Positions 52,682 through 62,455 of a stretch of DNA of 64,000 bases are shown here, piece by piece. Location: NCBI RefSeq assembly GCF_040719375.1, contig NZ_JBFDTP010000002.1, forward strand, positions 2,046,001 through 2,110,000. Reading direction: 5' to 3'. A program made the translations under genes and the position numbers. The notes under the pieces are model-generated. The model did no database searches and was not told where the DNA came from. It saw only the letters and a list, made by a program, of their open reading frames with translations. Source of the stretch: Clostridium sp. AN503 (GTDB taxonomy: Bacteria > Bacillota > Clostridia > Lachnospirales > Lachnospiraceae). How positions within the stretch are numbered: the stretch's first letter is position 1; each line of letters opens with the position of its first letter.

Positions 52682-53901
52682 AGCATAACCTCTTGTCTGA
52701 TCTGTACTTCCGAAGCCGGGAACAGTTCTCCAAATCCTTTGTCCTTCAGCCTCACATCCATGGTCCTCTCATCTAAAAAGGACACCTCGATCCGCACTTT
52801 TGTCGTGCGGTCCGGACGCTTCGGGAATCCCTCCAGGGGTATGGAGACCAGCTTCTGTTTCTTTATATCCAGCGGCGTCACTACAAAATCCACACTGTCC
52901 TGCCTGTCCGGTATCACGTCAATGACCGCTGCCTTCTCATACCAGTTCTCTCCTGCCGCAGCGACCACAACGGAAGTCTCCTGCCCTTTGTGCATCACAT
53001 TCATGGAGATCGTGGATTTGAGCCGCCCTTCGCAGATCATGGTATATGGATAGGATGTCTTTGGCTGAAGACAATCCTGGGCGCAGTATGCCGCGCCTTT
53101 GGCAAATACAAACGGCTCCATATAAACCCGCCGTTTGGTACACAATAGTTTCATAAACTCCTCTGCCCAGTCCCGGCTCTCAAACCCTTTTCCGGTCAGG
53201 AACACAGAAGAATACACCTTTTTCTGCATCATCCGTTCCCCACAGGAACAGAGGATCTTATCCGCCAGCTTAGCTCCGGAGGGGGTCTTTAAGATATCCA
53301 GGTTAAACCCCTCCTCCAGATCCTCATACTCCGCAACTGCCGTGGTTTTCTTCATCCCGCGCTGCACTTTCATCTCATAATAGCGCAGCCTCTCGGCGGA
53401 CAAGTCAAACATGCCCACTGCGCCGTTCCAGATCTCCTTTTTCTGGCTCAGGATATAGTAGGTGAAGCTTTCCGGGTGGCTGATCACATGCACCCTTTCC
53501 CTTGGTATCTCCAACTGCTCTGCACAGTTATACAACTCCTCGATCAGCTTCGGCTCCAGCCTGCGCACCGTGAACACCAGCTGACGCACAGCAAGCTTGC
53601 CATACTGCTGCTGCGGCATCTCAAGGGCACGCTCCAAAAACAGTTTTAACAGCGTTTTCCCCTCATACCTGATATCTCCCAGCGTGGCGGTCCCTTCTTT
53701 TAAGACCAGCTTCACCAGCTTGTCCACAATGATCCCATCGCCCGTTAAGGTATGGGCATAAGCCTCCTCGCCCACATACCACTCATCTGCGGTTTTATTT
53801 TTGCAGATCACCGTGGGGATCATCCATGTTTTTTCTTCCTCCGCACAGTTAATCTGTGTATACTCGTCGCACAAATCTATGCCGACAACAAGTCCATCCA
53901 T
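52678..53901 (-). CDS. DUF5716 family protein with Hsp70/actin-like fold
   Basis: 407 residues. The N-terminal VVGIDLCDEYTQINCAEE resembles the phosphate-1 loop of Hsp70/actin ATPases, AVGMFDLSAERLRYYEM the phosphate-2 loop, and SSVFLTGKGFESRDWAEEF the adenosine loop. C-terminal 120 residues are beta-rich (VDFVVTPLDIKKQKLVSIPLEGF, TTKVRIEVSFLDERTMDVRLKDKGFGEL), like a substrate-binding sandwich. I read it as an unusual Hsp70-like protein; ATPase activity is inferred. It has AAGGGG upstream and follows the DUF5717 gene by 31 bases. Confidence 0.78.
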   Translation of the reverse strand: MDGLVVGIDLCDEYTQINCAEEEKTWMIPTVICKNKTADEWYVGEEAYAHTLTGDGIIVDKLVKLVLKEGTATLGDIRYEGKTLLKLFLERALEMPQQQYGKLAVRQLVFTVRRLEPKLIEELYNCAEQLEIPRERVHVISHPESFTYYILSQKKEIWNGAVGMFDLSAERLRYYEMKVQRGMKKTTAVAEYEDLEEGFNLDILKTPSGAKLADKILCSCGERMMQKKVYSSVFLTGKGFESRDWAEEFMKLLCTKRRVYMEPFVFAKGAAYCAQDCLQPKTSYPYTMICEGRLKSTISMNVMHKGQETSVVVAAAGENWYEKAAVIDVIPDRQDSVDFVVTPLDIKKQKLVSIPLEGFPKRPDRTTKVRIEVSFLDERTMDVRLKDKGFGELFPASEVQIRQEVML

Positions 53902-53932
53902 AAAAACCCCTTATCTAACGCAAGCTGCCACG

Positions 53933-56900
53933 CTACATCAGTCCGAACAATTCTTCCATCACAGCGTTGTCAGTCAAGTATTTCTGTAATTTTTCTTTCA
54001 GTGCCTGCTCTTCTTTCAGCGACAGGCAAAGTCCCATCTCATTCAATGCGGCAAACCGGCTCCCGTCGCTTCCGCTCTTTTGCGTGTCGCAGGAAATGCT
54101 GCTCTCTTTCACCAGGACCCGCTTCTCCCCACTGATCTCATAAATGCGGTACTCTAAGATCTCACCCTCAAACAGCACCTTCTGACGCACGAAAATCCCC
54201 GGATAGACCTTTTTAAGTTCCTCGAAGTAGTATTCCTCGTCCTCCGGCAGGACCCGGACCTGAAGCTCCGGCTTAGAATCCCTTGCCGCCCGGTACTCCA
54301 CCGTCACCTTATCCATGATCGAATCCGGCATCTCGATCAGCCGGCCCAGATCGTGAAAATAGGCAAACACGCGCCCTTCCTCCAGAAGCAGGTCTACCAT
54401 ATTGCTGCACAATGCTTTTCGCTCCTCGTCCAGGGTTTTCAAGGTAGAGTAATACAGTGTGAGCGCCAGCAGATAGATCGTCGGGATCCTGCTTTTATCC
54501 TCCGTACCGTGGACGGCGCCCTCCAGGTAGGCAAATACCCGGTCGCCGGTATCCTTCCCGCGCAGGAAATAATCAGCAGACTTCATGGTAAAATACGCCT
54601 TCACCACGTTATCGCTGGTCTTCTTTCCGGCTGCATACCAGTCAAACACCTGGTCCATCCAGTCCGTTTCCCCGGTGAACATCATCTGCGCCAACAGCCG
54701 TTCCGGCATGTCGTAAAGCTCTACATGTTCCCGCACACCCTGGTTTAAGATCTTGTACATCTGTTTTGTAGCGCCGTTAAAATGCTCGCACAGATAATCC
54801 AGCACTACACTGTCATACCGCCCTTCCGAAAACAGGCTGCAGGACAGCTGCAAAAGCGTGTCATCCTCATCAAAAAGCCGGTTTAAGATCATCCGTGTAC
54901 ACAGCTTTAAGAGCCTCGCGCCACGGATACCCTCACAACCATAGACCCTCACCACGTCATAAGCTTCCCGGATGTACTCCTGCTGGATCAGGGTCTCGCA
55001 GACCCCCGCACGCTCCTCCCGGCTTAGCTTATCTAAGTCCAGATCCATCAGATAATCCACATCATCGACCACCGCAGGCTCATCCGACTCCAACCGTTTG
55101 CGGTAGTACTCGATCATGCAGCCAAGCACCTGCCTGCGAAACAGCGGGTGCAGCTTTAAATCCACCGAAGCGCGCTTTAAGGTCATCATGTCTGCCTCTC
55201 CGGAGATTCCCGCTTCCACGATCTGCGCACATTCCTGAAGCCGGAGCATGGGGTGGTTCGGATAGATCTCATAGCACCGCTCCTCCAACTCCTCCAGCCC
55301 CGGCTTTTCCATGGCCGGCAGCCTGCGGCAGGAAATATTGGAGTAACGGTTCCCGTAATCATCCTGGAACAGGATCACCGGATGCTCGGAAAACAGTGGG
55401 ACATAAGCTACGCCATCCTTTACCGGGAAGGCGTCTTCCCCTTCCATCTCCCGGTAGCATACGATCACATACCGGATATTGGGGTTGTCCACCCGGACCC
55501 GGTAGGATTTTAATATGGACGGCAGGACCTTCGCCACCTGCTCGTCGATCATCTCTTTATAGATCATGTGCTGGTAAAGCACCACAAACCTGCGGTTGAT
55601 CCGGGACTTTAAAAGCTGCTCCATGGTAAACTGCTCAATATCCCGTTCATACTGCCTGTACAGGGCGGCTTCCGGCTTCATGTACTTTAAGATATTCGTA
55701 TACAGGACCGAACGGCTGTAATCATCCATGGACTTTTCATAAGAAAAGTATAGAAGTACCTCTTTCGGCAGCAGATATGGATAATCCCCCGGCAGAGAAT
55801 ACAAAAAATACTCATAGAGCCGTGTCAGGCTTACCCCTGCTTCCAGCCCCTTCTGATACCACGGGAAATACTCCCGTCCCCGGCAGTCTCCCTTGATCAG
55901 AATGCAGCAGACAGCCCCCAGAAGCGCTTTCTCCGGATATTTCTCATACAGGCTGACTAACAGACGGCGGTAGAGACTGCGGTAATGTCTGACCGCGCCG
56001 GCCAGTTCCGCCAGACGGAGCGCCAGCTCCCGCTCCACCATATCGTGCTTGACGGCAAACATCATCACCTGGACCTCGTAGTCCCCCATCTTCTTCAAAA
56101 GCAGCGGATTCCGCTCATACAGCTTGAATGCCTGGGCATAGAGGAACGGACTGTGACAGCCCTGCTGGTACATAACCCGCATCTCCTCCAAAAGCTCCGC
56201 AGGATTTTCACCCATGCTGGGTTCCAGCTTCAGCCGCAGCATATACAGCCCGGTATTGCCCGGTTCCTCCGCCAGATACTTTTTCACTGTGCGGAGCAGG
56301 TTTTCCCTCTGCCCGTCCCGTTTCTGGACCTGGCAGAGCAGGTATTGATAAAAGCAGTACAGCTCCTTTTTGTCCTGCCTCTGGCGCATCACCTCATCCC
56401 GGCATCCCTCCAGGATGACAATAGCCCGCTCCTTCTCCCTGTCAAACATGCACAGCTCCGCCAGCCTTAAGGAGCCTTCCACGGTCTCGCCGTACTGCTT
56501 GCGCATCCGCTCCAGCTCCTGCCGCATCTGGTTGATCAGAAGGCGGTCCTCATAAAGGCCGACCTCATACTCCAGACGGAGCACAAGATACTGTCCCATA
56601 TCCTGCTGCCAGGTACGGCCGGACTGCTCCTTCCCTGTGCTGTCCGCCTGGACCTCCACCGGAACAGAGTAAGAATCCCTCACCGTAGACACTAAAAGCG
56701 CTCCCAGGTTCTTTCCCCGGTGCAGACGCCCCGGATTCACGATGTAGGAGACCTGACAGACGCCTTCCCTGAAGTCCTGGCTGCTGAAGCTCTTTTTCGG
56801 AAGCTCCAGAAAATCTCCGTCCGCACTCAGCTCAAACTGCACATACCCCCAGGTACTGCTGCGGACCTCCAGCACCTCCTGTACCGGTTTTGCAAGATTC

Positions 56901-57508
56901 TCGTACTGCTTGAGCGTCCTGTCAATCCGAAGCTCCACCGGCTCCTTGACCCGGAGCGCCACCAGAAACTCCTCCAGCTGATTCAGCCGGTTCGGCCGCC
57001 CCTTTAAGCCATCGTACAGCACACGAACAGAAAGCTCCCGCATAAACGGAGCTTCCACAAAATCCTGATATTCAAAAAGACGCAGCGCCAGTTCCTGGTC
57101 CCGCTGCACCAGTTTTGCAAAATCCTGCGGGGTCTTAAGCGCTTCAAGCGTCTTCCCCGACACGCCCAATTCTATGGAAAAAGAATAGGGAACCTTCTTC
57201 TCGCCGCCATTGGTAACAAGATAAAACGCTCCCTCAATCACATCTCCCTGGGACAGATGCCTGCTGTCCACCTCGTAAGTAATACGGTTGCGGCTGCCTC
57301 CAAATGCATTGTTGTGAATGCGGACGCGTATATTGGAAGAATATACCAGCCCTTTTATAAACCTGCCCTGCGCATCTGAAACAGACAATTCTTTTATTGT
57401 AACTTCTCCGGCCTGCACCGTCAACTCAACTGACTCCGGGGTGAGCCTAAGCTCCGGGACATCTGCGTCCACGATCCCCCTGGCCAGCCGATTAATTCTT
57501 TCTCTCAT
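53933..57508 (-). CDS. DUF5717 family protein (giant helical-repeat protein)
   Basis: 1191 residues. After a short start come about 110 residues of beta-sandwich character (LRLTPESVELTVQAGEVTIKELSVSDAQGRFIKGLVYSSN to VPYSFSIELG), a second beta-rich region (about 225-300), then some 700 residues of TPR/HEAT-like helices (e.g. ALLGAVCCILIKGDCRGREYFPWYQKGLEAG), and a beta-rich C-terminal part (PELQVRVLPEDEEYYFEELKKVYPGIFVRQKVLFEGEILEYRIYEI). No signal peptide or membrane segment: cytoplasmic. Role unknown. Its start has AGGTGAT; a TATAAT at 57541-57546 on the minus strand suggests a promoter. First gene of the three-gene set. Confidence 0.8.
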   Translation of the reverse strand: MRERINRLARGIVDADVPELRLTPESVELTVQAGEVTIKELSVSDAQGRFIKGLVYSSNIRVRIHNNAFGGSRNRITYEVDSRHLSQGDVIEGAFYLVTNGGEKKVPYSFSIELGVSGKTLEALKTPQDFAKLVQRDQELALRLFEYQDFVEAPFMRELSVRVLYDGLKGRPNRLNQLEEFLVALRVKEPVELRIDRTLKQYENLAKPVQEVLEVRSSTWGYVQFELSADGDFLELPKKSFSSQDFREGVCQVSYIVNPGRLHRGKNLGALLVSTVRDSYSVPVEVQADSTGKEQSGRTWQQDMGQYLVLRLEYEVGLYEDRLLINQMRQELERMRKQYGETVEGSLRLAELCMFDREKERAIVILEGCRDEVMRQRQDKKELYCFYQYLLCQVQKRDGQRENLLRTVKKYLAEEPGNTGLYMLRLKLEPSMGENPAELLEEMRVMYQQGCHSPFLYAQAFKLYERNPLLLKKMGDYEVQVMMFAVKHDMVERELALRLAELAGAVRHYRSLYRRLLVSLYEKYPEKALLGAVCCILIKGDCRGREYFPWYQKGLEAGVSLTRLYEYFLYSLPGDYPYLLPKEVLLYFSYEKSMDDYSRSVLYTNILKYMKPEAALYRQYERDIEQFTMEQLLKSRINRRFVVLYQHMIYKEMIDEQVAKVLPSILKSYRVRVDNPNIRYVIVCYREMEGEDAFPVKDGVAYVPLFSEHPVILFQDDYGNRYSNISCRRLPAMEKPGLEELEERCYEIYPNHPMLRLQECAQIVEAGISGEADMMTLKRASVDLKLHPLFRRQVLGCMIEYYRKRLESDEPAVVDDVDYLMDLDLDKLSREERAGVCETLIQQEYIREAYDVVRVYGCEGIRGARLLKLCTRMILNRLFDEDDTLLQLSCSLFSEGRYDSVVLDYLCEHFNGATKQMYKILNQGVREHVELYDMPERLLAQMMFTGETDWMDQVFDWYAAGKKTSDNVVKAYFTMKSADYFLRGKDTGDRVFAYLEGAVHGTEDKSRIPTIYLLALTLYYSTLKTLDEERKALCSNMVDLLLEEGRVFAYFHDLGRLIEMPDSIMDKVTVEYRAARDSKPELQVRVLPEDEEYYFEELKKVYPGIFVRQKVLFEGEILEYRIYEISGEKRVLVKESSISCDTQKSGSDGSRFAALNEMGLCLSLKEEQALKEKLQKYLTDNAVMEELFGLM

Positions 57509-57561
57509 AGTATCACCTGTAAAAAAAGCTAGTCATCCAAATTATAATATCATATTTTCAC

Positions 57562-57590
57562 TTGATTTAAAAGGAGTAAATTGGTATGAT
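57562..57590 (+). promoter_or_regulatory. Promoter of the DUF4364 gene
   Basis: TTGATT, 17 bases, TATGAT, 36 bases before the start codon. A minus-strand TATAAT (57541-57546) for the DUF5717 gene lies right beside it, so the two promoters are back to back. Confidence 0.6.
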
Positions 57591-57625
57591 TAAGAAAAAC
57601 TTTGTTATGAAAGAGGCTGGATATC

Positions 57626-58162
57626 ATGCTATCGGAACCAATGACGCTTTATAAGCTGATGAATCTTTATATGTTGAAACAGGTGAACTTTCCGCTGACC
57701 AATGCACAGCTCACGGACTTTTTCCTGCAGCACGAGTATGCCAGCTACTTCACCCTTCAGCAGGCGCTCAGCGAGCTTCAGGAATCCGGTCTGATCCGCA
57801 CGGAATCCACCCACAACAGCACCCGCTATGTCATCACCCGGGAAGGAGAAGAGACCCTTACCTTTTTTGGCAAGAACATCTCCCCCGCCATCGTCGAGGA
57901 CATGGACAACTATTTAAAGGAAAACCGGTTCCGCATGCGCAACGAGGTCGGCGTTATGGCGGATTACTATAAGTCGACCACCCAGGACTATGTGGTCCAC
58001 TGTGAGGTCCGGGAAGGCAAAAGCACCCTGATCGAACTGGATATCTCCGTACCCGACAGAGAACAGGCCGAGACCATGTGCGCCCACTGGAAGAACTGCA
58101 GCCAGGAGGTGTATGCCTTTGTCATGAAAACGCTGCTTTCCGGGGAGGACGCGGGACTGTGA
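57626..58162 (+). CDS. DUF4364 family winged-helix protein
   Basis: 178 residues. Residues 5-75 (MTLYKLMNLYMLKQVNFPLTNAQLTDFFLQHEYASYFTLQQALSELQESGLIRTE, then TRYVITREGEETLTFFG) look like a winged helix of the PadR/DUF4364 kind; the rest is a beta-alpha domain. Probably a DNA-binding regulator; target unknown. It is divergent from the DUF5717 operon and shares its promoter region, so that operon is a plausible target. Confidence 0.82.
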   Translation: MLSEPMTLYKLMNLYMLKQVNFPLTNAQLTDFFLQHEYASYFTLQQALSELQESGLIRTESTHNSTRYVITREGEETLTFFGKNISPAIVEDMDNYLKENRFRMRNEVGVMADYYKSTTQDYVVHCEVREGKSTLIELDISVPDREQAETMCAHWKNCSQEVYAFVMKTLLSGEDAGL

Positions 58163-58194
58163 CACAGCTTTAATCCATACTGTTAATCATGAAA

Positions 58195-58223
58195 GGGGAG
58201 CCGCAAGCAGCTCCCCGTTTTTT
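58195..58223 (+). terminator. Intrinsic terminator of the DUF4364 gene
   Basis: GGGGAGC, 8-base loop, GCTCCCC, then G and six T. Confidence 0.85.
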
Positions 58224-59244
58224 ACTCCCCATACCCGTTGGGATTATTCTTCTGCCATCTCCAGGAGTCCTCACACATCTCCTTGATGCCGTACTTCGCC
58301 TTCCAGCCAAGCTCCTTCTCAGCCTTAGCAGGGTCAGCATAGCAGGCCGGCACGTCTCCTGCGCGGCGCTCCTTAAAGACATAATTGATCTTTAAGCCGT
58401 TGGCCTCCTCAAATGCCTGGATCACATCCAGCACACTGCAGCCCACGCCGGTGCCAAGGTTATAGATCCATACTCCGCCTTTCTCACCGCTCATCTTCTC
58501 GAGCGCCTTTACATGACCGTCCGCCAAGTCTACCACATGGATATAGTCGCGGATACAGGTGCCGTCCGGTGTATCATAATCGTTGCCGAATACGCCCAGG
58601 CACACCAGCTTGCCTACCGCCACCTGGGTGATGTACGGGAATAAGTTGTTGGGTATCCCCTTCGGGTCCTCTCCGATCCTGCCGGACTTGTGGGCGCCGA
58701 TCGGGTTGAAATAGCGAAGCAGCATCACGTTCCACTCCGGGTCCGCTCTGTGCAGATCGGTCAGGATCTGCTCTAACATACCCTTGGTCTGGCCATAGGG
58801 ATTGGTGATCTCTCCCTTCGGGCACTCCTCAGTGATCGGTACGAATGCCGGATCGCCATAGACGGTTGCAGAGGAACTGAACACGATACTCTTTACACCA
58901 TGGCGTCTCATCACGTCACAGAGGATCAGGGTGCCGGTAATATTGTTGTGGTAATACTCAAGGGGCTTGTACACAGATTCACCCACTGCCTTCAGACCGG
59001 CAAAATGGATCACTGCATCGATCTTCTCATTGTCAAAAACCCGCTCAAGCGCCGGCTCATCCAGTAAGTCCACCTCGTAAAATGTCACTGTCTTCCCAGT
59101 GATCTCCTCTACCCGTCTTAAGGACTCTCTGCAGGAGTTGCATAAGTTGTCCACTACAACCACGTCATAACCTGCATTCAAAAGCTCCACGCAGGTGTGG
59201 CTTCCGATGTAACCTGCCCCGCCTGTAACTAAAATAGTCGCCAT
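58222..59244 (-). CDS. galE: UDP-glucose 4-epimerase
   Basis: 340 residues from ATG 59244 (AAGGAGG seven bases upstream). NAD loop ILVTGGAGYIGSHTCVELL, FSSSATVYGDP, catalytic Tyr/Lys in NPYGQTKGMLEQIL, and late WIYNLGTGVGCSVLDVIQAFE. It interconverts UDP-glucose and UDP-galactose for galactose use and surface glycans. No other Leloir gene is adjacent. Confidence 0.97.
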   Translation of the reverse strand: MATILVTGGAGYIGSHTCVELLNAGYDVVVVDNLCNSCRESLRRVEEITGKTVTFYEVDLLDEPALERVFDNEKIDAVIHFAGLKAVGESVYKPLEYYHNNITGTLILCDVMRRHGVKSIVFSSSATVYGDPAFVPITEECPKGEITNPYGQTKGMLEQILTDLHRADPEWNVMLLRYFNPIGAHKSGRIGEDPKGIPNNLFPYITQVAVGKLVCLGVFGNDYDTPDGTCIRDYIHVVDLADGHVKALEKMSGEKGGVWIYNLGTGVGCSVLDVIQAFEEANGLKINYVFKERRAGDVPACYADPAKAEKELGWKAKYGIKEMCEDSWRWQKNNPNGYGE

Positions 59245-59283
59245 AACACTTCCTCCTTTTGCTGTCACTTTGCTCCTGTGAAC

Positions 59284-59320
59284 TAAAAATGCTTTCCCAT
59301 TTATTATATATGGGAAAGCA
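59284..59320 (-). terminator. Terminator after the GGDEF-EAL gene (possible galE operator)
   Basis: TGCTTTCCCAT and ATGGGAAAGCA form a perfect 11-bp stem with a 9-base A/T loop; five T follow on the minus strand. It also overlaps TATA-like sequences that could be a galE -10, so an operator role is an alternative. Confidence 0.68.
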
Positions 59321-59372
59321 CTGAAAAACAATGCAAATTTCTTTCAAAACCCTGCATTTTTATTCTGGCAGT

Positions 59373-61588
59373 TTATCCTGCGTCCAGGATCTTTTCATAA
59401 TCCGGGAGCGGAAGCGGCTTTGAAAAGTAAAAACCCTGTATCTCGTCGCACTTTAAGCTCTTTAAAAAGTCCAGCTGTTCCTTTCTCTCCACGCCTTCCG
59501 CCGTAATAGAAAGCCCCAGGCTCTGGGCCAGAAGGATAATGGACTGGAGAAGCTTTTCCCCGTTTGCATCCCCGATGTAATCGATCAGGCTCTTATCCAG
59601 CTTCATCGTATCAAACCGCATGGTATTTAACGTGGCAAGAGATGAATAACCATTCCCAAAGTCATCCAGCAAAAGCTTAAAGCCTGCTTCTTTGAACTGC
59701 CGGATCAGACCCGCGATCTCCAGGTTGTCCACTACCGCACTCTCCGTGATCTCCAGCTGGATATAATCAGGCTTTAGTCCAAAAGACTCCATCACCTGGC
59801 AGTACTGCTCCACAATACCCGAATAATAAAGGCTTACCCGGGAGATATTGACCGATACCGGCAGCATCCTTTGCCCCTCAGATTCCCATTTTCTGACCTG
59901 TGCACAGACGTGGCGGAAAACATAGTCATCCAGCTTCAGGATCATCCCATTTTTCTCGAGCACAGGTATAAACACGCCAGGCGAAATCAGACCGCCGTCC
60001 CGTTTTCTCCACCGGACCAGCGCTTCAGCTCCAACCGCCGTCCCTTCCTCCACACTGTATTTGGGCTGGTACCATATTTCAAAACGCTCTTCCCTGACCG
60101 CTTCATCAAAGTCGTCCTCCACCATCCGCACAACCTGTAAGAGCTGGAGATCCAGCTCATCATAGAATGCGCAGTTCTTATCCCGTCTGTCCTTGATCAG
60201 ATGCTTCGCCTCATTTGCACAGCCGTAGCACGTTTCAATCTCCGTCATATTATCACTCTGATATACGCCCATCACCGGAACCAGCTTTGGTATCTTCAGC
60301 GTCGTGGACAATGACGTTATGGTCTCTGCAAGCTGGTCCAGCCGGAGCTTGAGGGCATCTTTTTTACTTCCCTCTAAAAACATGACAAAACAATCCGCAT
60401 TGACATGGGCCGCCAGCTCGGATGGAAGAAGAGCCTTTTGCAGGATGTCCCACACCTGGCAGATGACCTTATCGCCTTTTTCCACACCGCAGGTATTGTT
60501 GATGATCTTAAACCCTGCCAGATCAAGGGATACCAAAAATCCGGGACTCCGTTTTTTAGCGTCCATCTTTTCCTGAAAACACGCAAAATTATCGCCGCCT
60601 GTCAAGGGATCTTCATACGCGATCCGCAGCAGTTCCTTTTTCTTTTTATGGCCCAAATAAACGTAGGACAGGATACTTGCCGTTACCACACCTACCATGA
60701 CCGCCAGCAGACCATCCACCGTCCGCATGACCGGTCTGAGCCGCTCCATGAGCACATCCTCCAAAACCGTGGTTATGATATACCATTGGGAGCCGCTTGC
60801 CAGATTGAGCGGTTTGTAATAAAGATATTTCCCCCTGCCATACCAATATTGGGCAATCCCCTGTCCTCCGCGCTCCATATCCTGCCGCAGTGTTTCCACC
60901 TGGCTGCGATTGTCCTCAGACGCCTCTTCCAGGGCAGTAAACATGTTCCGCTCATCCTGCATCGGAGATTTCTCAAAATTCGTGATCATGTTTCCGTCGC
61001 TCCGCACGATAAAGCTGTACCCATTCCCGTCAAAAGACTCTATATTCAAAAGATCCTGGAACCGGCCTGTCCGGTATGTAGCAAACAACACGCCGTCAAC
61101 CGTCGTTTTATCCTGTGCATAAACCGGCATGCTGAAAACATTGATCAGTTCTTTTTCACTGCTGATAGCCTCCTCCATGGCATCCGTCACATCCGCTTTT
61201 CCCTGCATGCCCTTCTGGAAATAATCCCGGTAGGACATATCCTGCACATATCCGTCCGTAGTGCACACAGTGCCGTCCGCATAGATAACCCCCATGCGCT
61301 TAAACTGGTAGATATCCACAAACGCCTGCAGATGCTCAAGCATATCTTCCCTGTCTTCCTCTGTGAGATCCAGGTTGCGTGCGATCCCCTGCAAAAGCTG
61401 AGCTTGGACTCTATCTCCTGCTCCACTGCGATCACATTCTGTTCTGCCACATCCTGCAGCGTTTTGTGGATCTCCTTCTCCAGATTGTTCCGTATCTGCT
61501 CTGCACTGATCCTCACTGCCCCGAGCAGGACCAGAAACGCCGCAAGAAACATGGCGCCTCTGGCCCACAGCAGTCTTTTCTCTTTCAT
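59373..61588 (-). pseudogene. Membrane sensor GGDEF-EAL protein, frameshifted near the N-terminus
   Basis: The true start is MKEKRLLWARGAMFLAAFLVLLGAVRI (ATG 61588, GAGGTG six bases upstream): signal anchor and helix to EQEIESK. Then the frame changes at about 61400; the other frame continues LLQGIARNLDLTEEDREDMLEHL with a Cache-like sensor (to about residue 280), a second membrane segment (LLAVMVGVVTASILSYVYLG), a degenerate GGDEF domain (the motif reads NADCF) and an EAL domain with intact residues (EALVRW, ITESAVVDN, LDDFGNGYSSL, TAEGVE). One missing base (AAGCT[x]CAGCTT) explains the break. If whole, it would be a c-di-GMP phosphodiesterase with a non-catalytic GGDEF domain. Confidence 0.82.
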
Positions 61589-61671
61589 GTATCACACCTC
61601 AACGCTCTCATCCTATATTCCTGATCCCCATTCTTTATCTACATTATACTGAAAATCCGATGGATATCAAG

Positions 61672-62295
61672 CTAATTTTCCAGCCCCTGCCTCAATTTGC
61701 CGAGGGCTTTCTTTTCAATCCGGGATACATAAGACCTTGAGATACCAAGCTGGGCGGCGATCTCCCGCTGCGTGCGGGGGATCTTGCCGAAAAGACCATA
61801 ACGCATACCGATCACGATTTTTTCCTGTTCCTTCAAACAGGCTTCATAGGCTTCGTAAAGCTCACGGATATCCTGGCTCAAGATCAGGTCCTCCAGGACC
61901 TCGCGGTTCTCCATCTCAATGACATCCACAAGGCTGACCGACTCCCCGTCCTTGTCTACCCCGATGGGCTCAAAAAGCGAAACTTCACGAGTATATTTTT
62001 TACTGGCGCGCAGCAGCATGAGGATCTCATTCTCGATACATTTGGCCGCATAGGTGGCGAGCCGGGAGCCGCGGTCCGCATGGAAGGTGCCTACCGCCTT
62101 GATCAGGCCAATGGTCCCCACCGACAGCAGATCCTCCATATCGTAATCCGTGTTCTGATACTTTTTCGCCACATGAGCCACCAGTCTCATATTCCGTTCT
62201 ATCAGCACATTACGAGCTTCCTGGTCACCCTCTTTGCAGCGCTCCAGATAGATTTTTTCCTCTCCTGGTGTTAAAGGCTTTGGAAATGTCTTCAA
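61672..62295 (-). CDS. sigK: RNA polymerase sporulation sigma factor SigK
   Basis: 207 residues, intact. Region 2: ARNVLIERNMRLVAHVAKKYQNTDYDMEDLLSVGTIGLIKAVGTFHADRGSRLATYAAKCIENEILMLLR; region 4: RTQREIAAQLGISRSYVSRIEKKALGKLRQ. SigK runs the late mother-cell programme. The start is TTG 62295, six bases after AGGTGG; an in-frame stop lies just upstream, so the protein starts at MKTFPKPL, about where mature B. subtilis SigK starts. No pro-sequence and no skin element, as in C. difficile for the pro-sequence. Confidence 0.92.
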   Translation of the reverse strand: MKTFPKPLTPGEEKIYLERCKEGDQEARNVLIERNMRLVAHVAKKYQNTDYDMEDLLSVGTIGLIKAVGTFHADRGSRLATYAAKCIENEILMLLRASKKYTREVSLFEPIGVDKDGESVSLVDVIEMENREVLEDLILSQDIRELYEAYEACLKEQEKIVIGMRYGLFGKIPRTQREIAAQLGISRSYVSRIEKKALGKLRQGLEN

Positions 62296-62298
62296 AGA

Positions 62299-62352
62299 AA
62301 GCCACCTGAAAGATTACTTAATTATAATCTATGCTCAGGTGGCTTGCCTCGT
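62299..62352 (-). promoter_or_regulatory. sigK upstream region: hairpin over the ribosome site and SigK-like promoter
   Basis: AAGCCACCTGA (62335-62345, minus strand sense) pairs perfectly with TCAGGTGGCTT (62299-62309), which contains the AGGTGG ribosome site. Within the loop, CATAGATTA (62325-62333) with AC 17 bases upstream (62351-62352) fits the SigK promoter pattern AC-N17-CATAnnnTA. If transcription starts there, the upper arm is not in the mRNA; if it starts further up, the ribosome site is hidden. Confidence 0.42.
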
Positions 62353-62455
62353 GCCTTATAGGTTTTCGCACTGCTTATACTATTTCCTGTACTGCTTTCA
62401 CTGCGCTGTTTTTACTGCGGTCAGCACCACAGCTGTGTAGAACATCTGCCCTGTA

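Noticed and set aside
61672..62295. A skin-type element or split in sigK
   Set aside because: The gene is continuous from start to stop.
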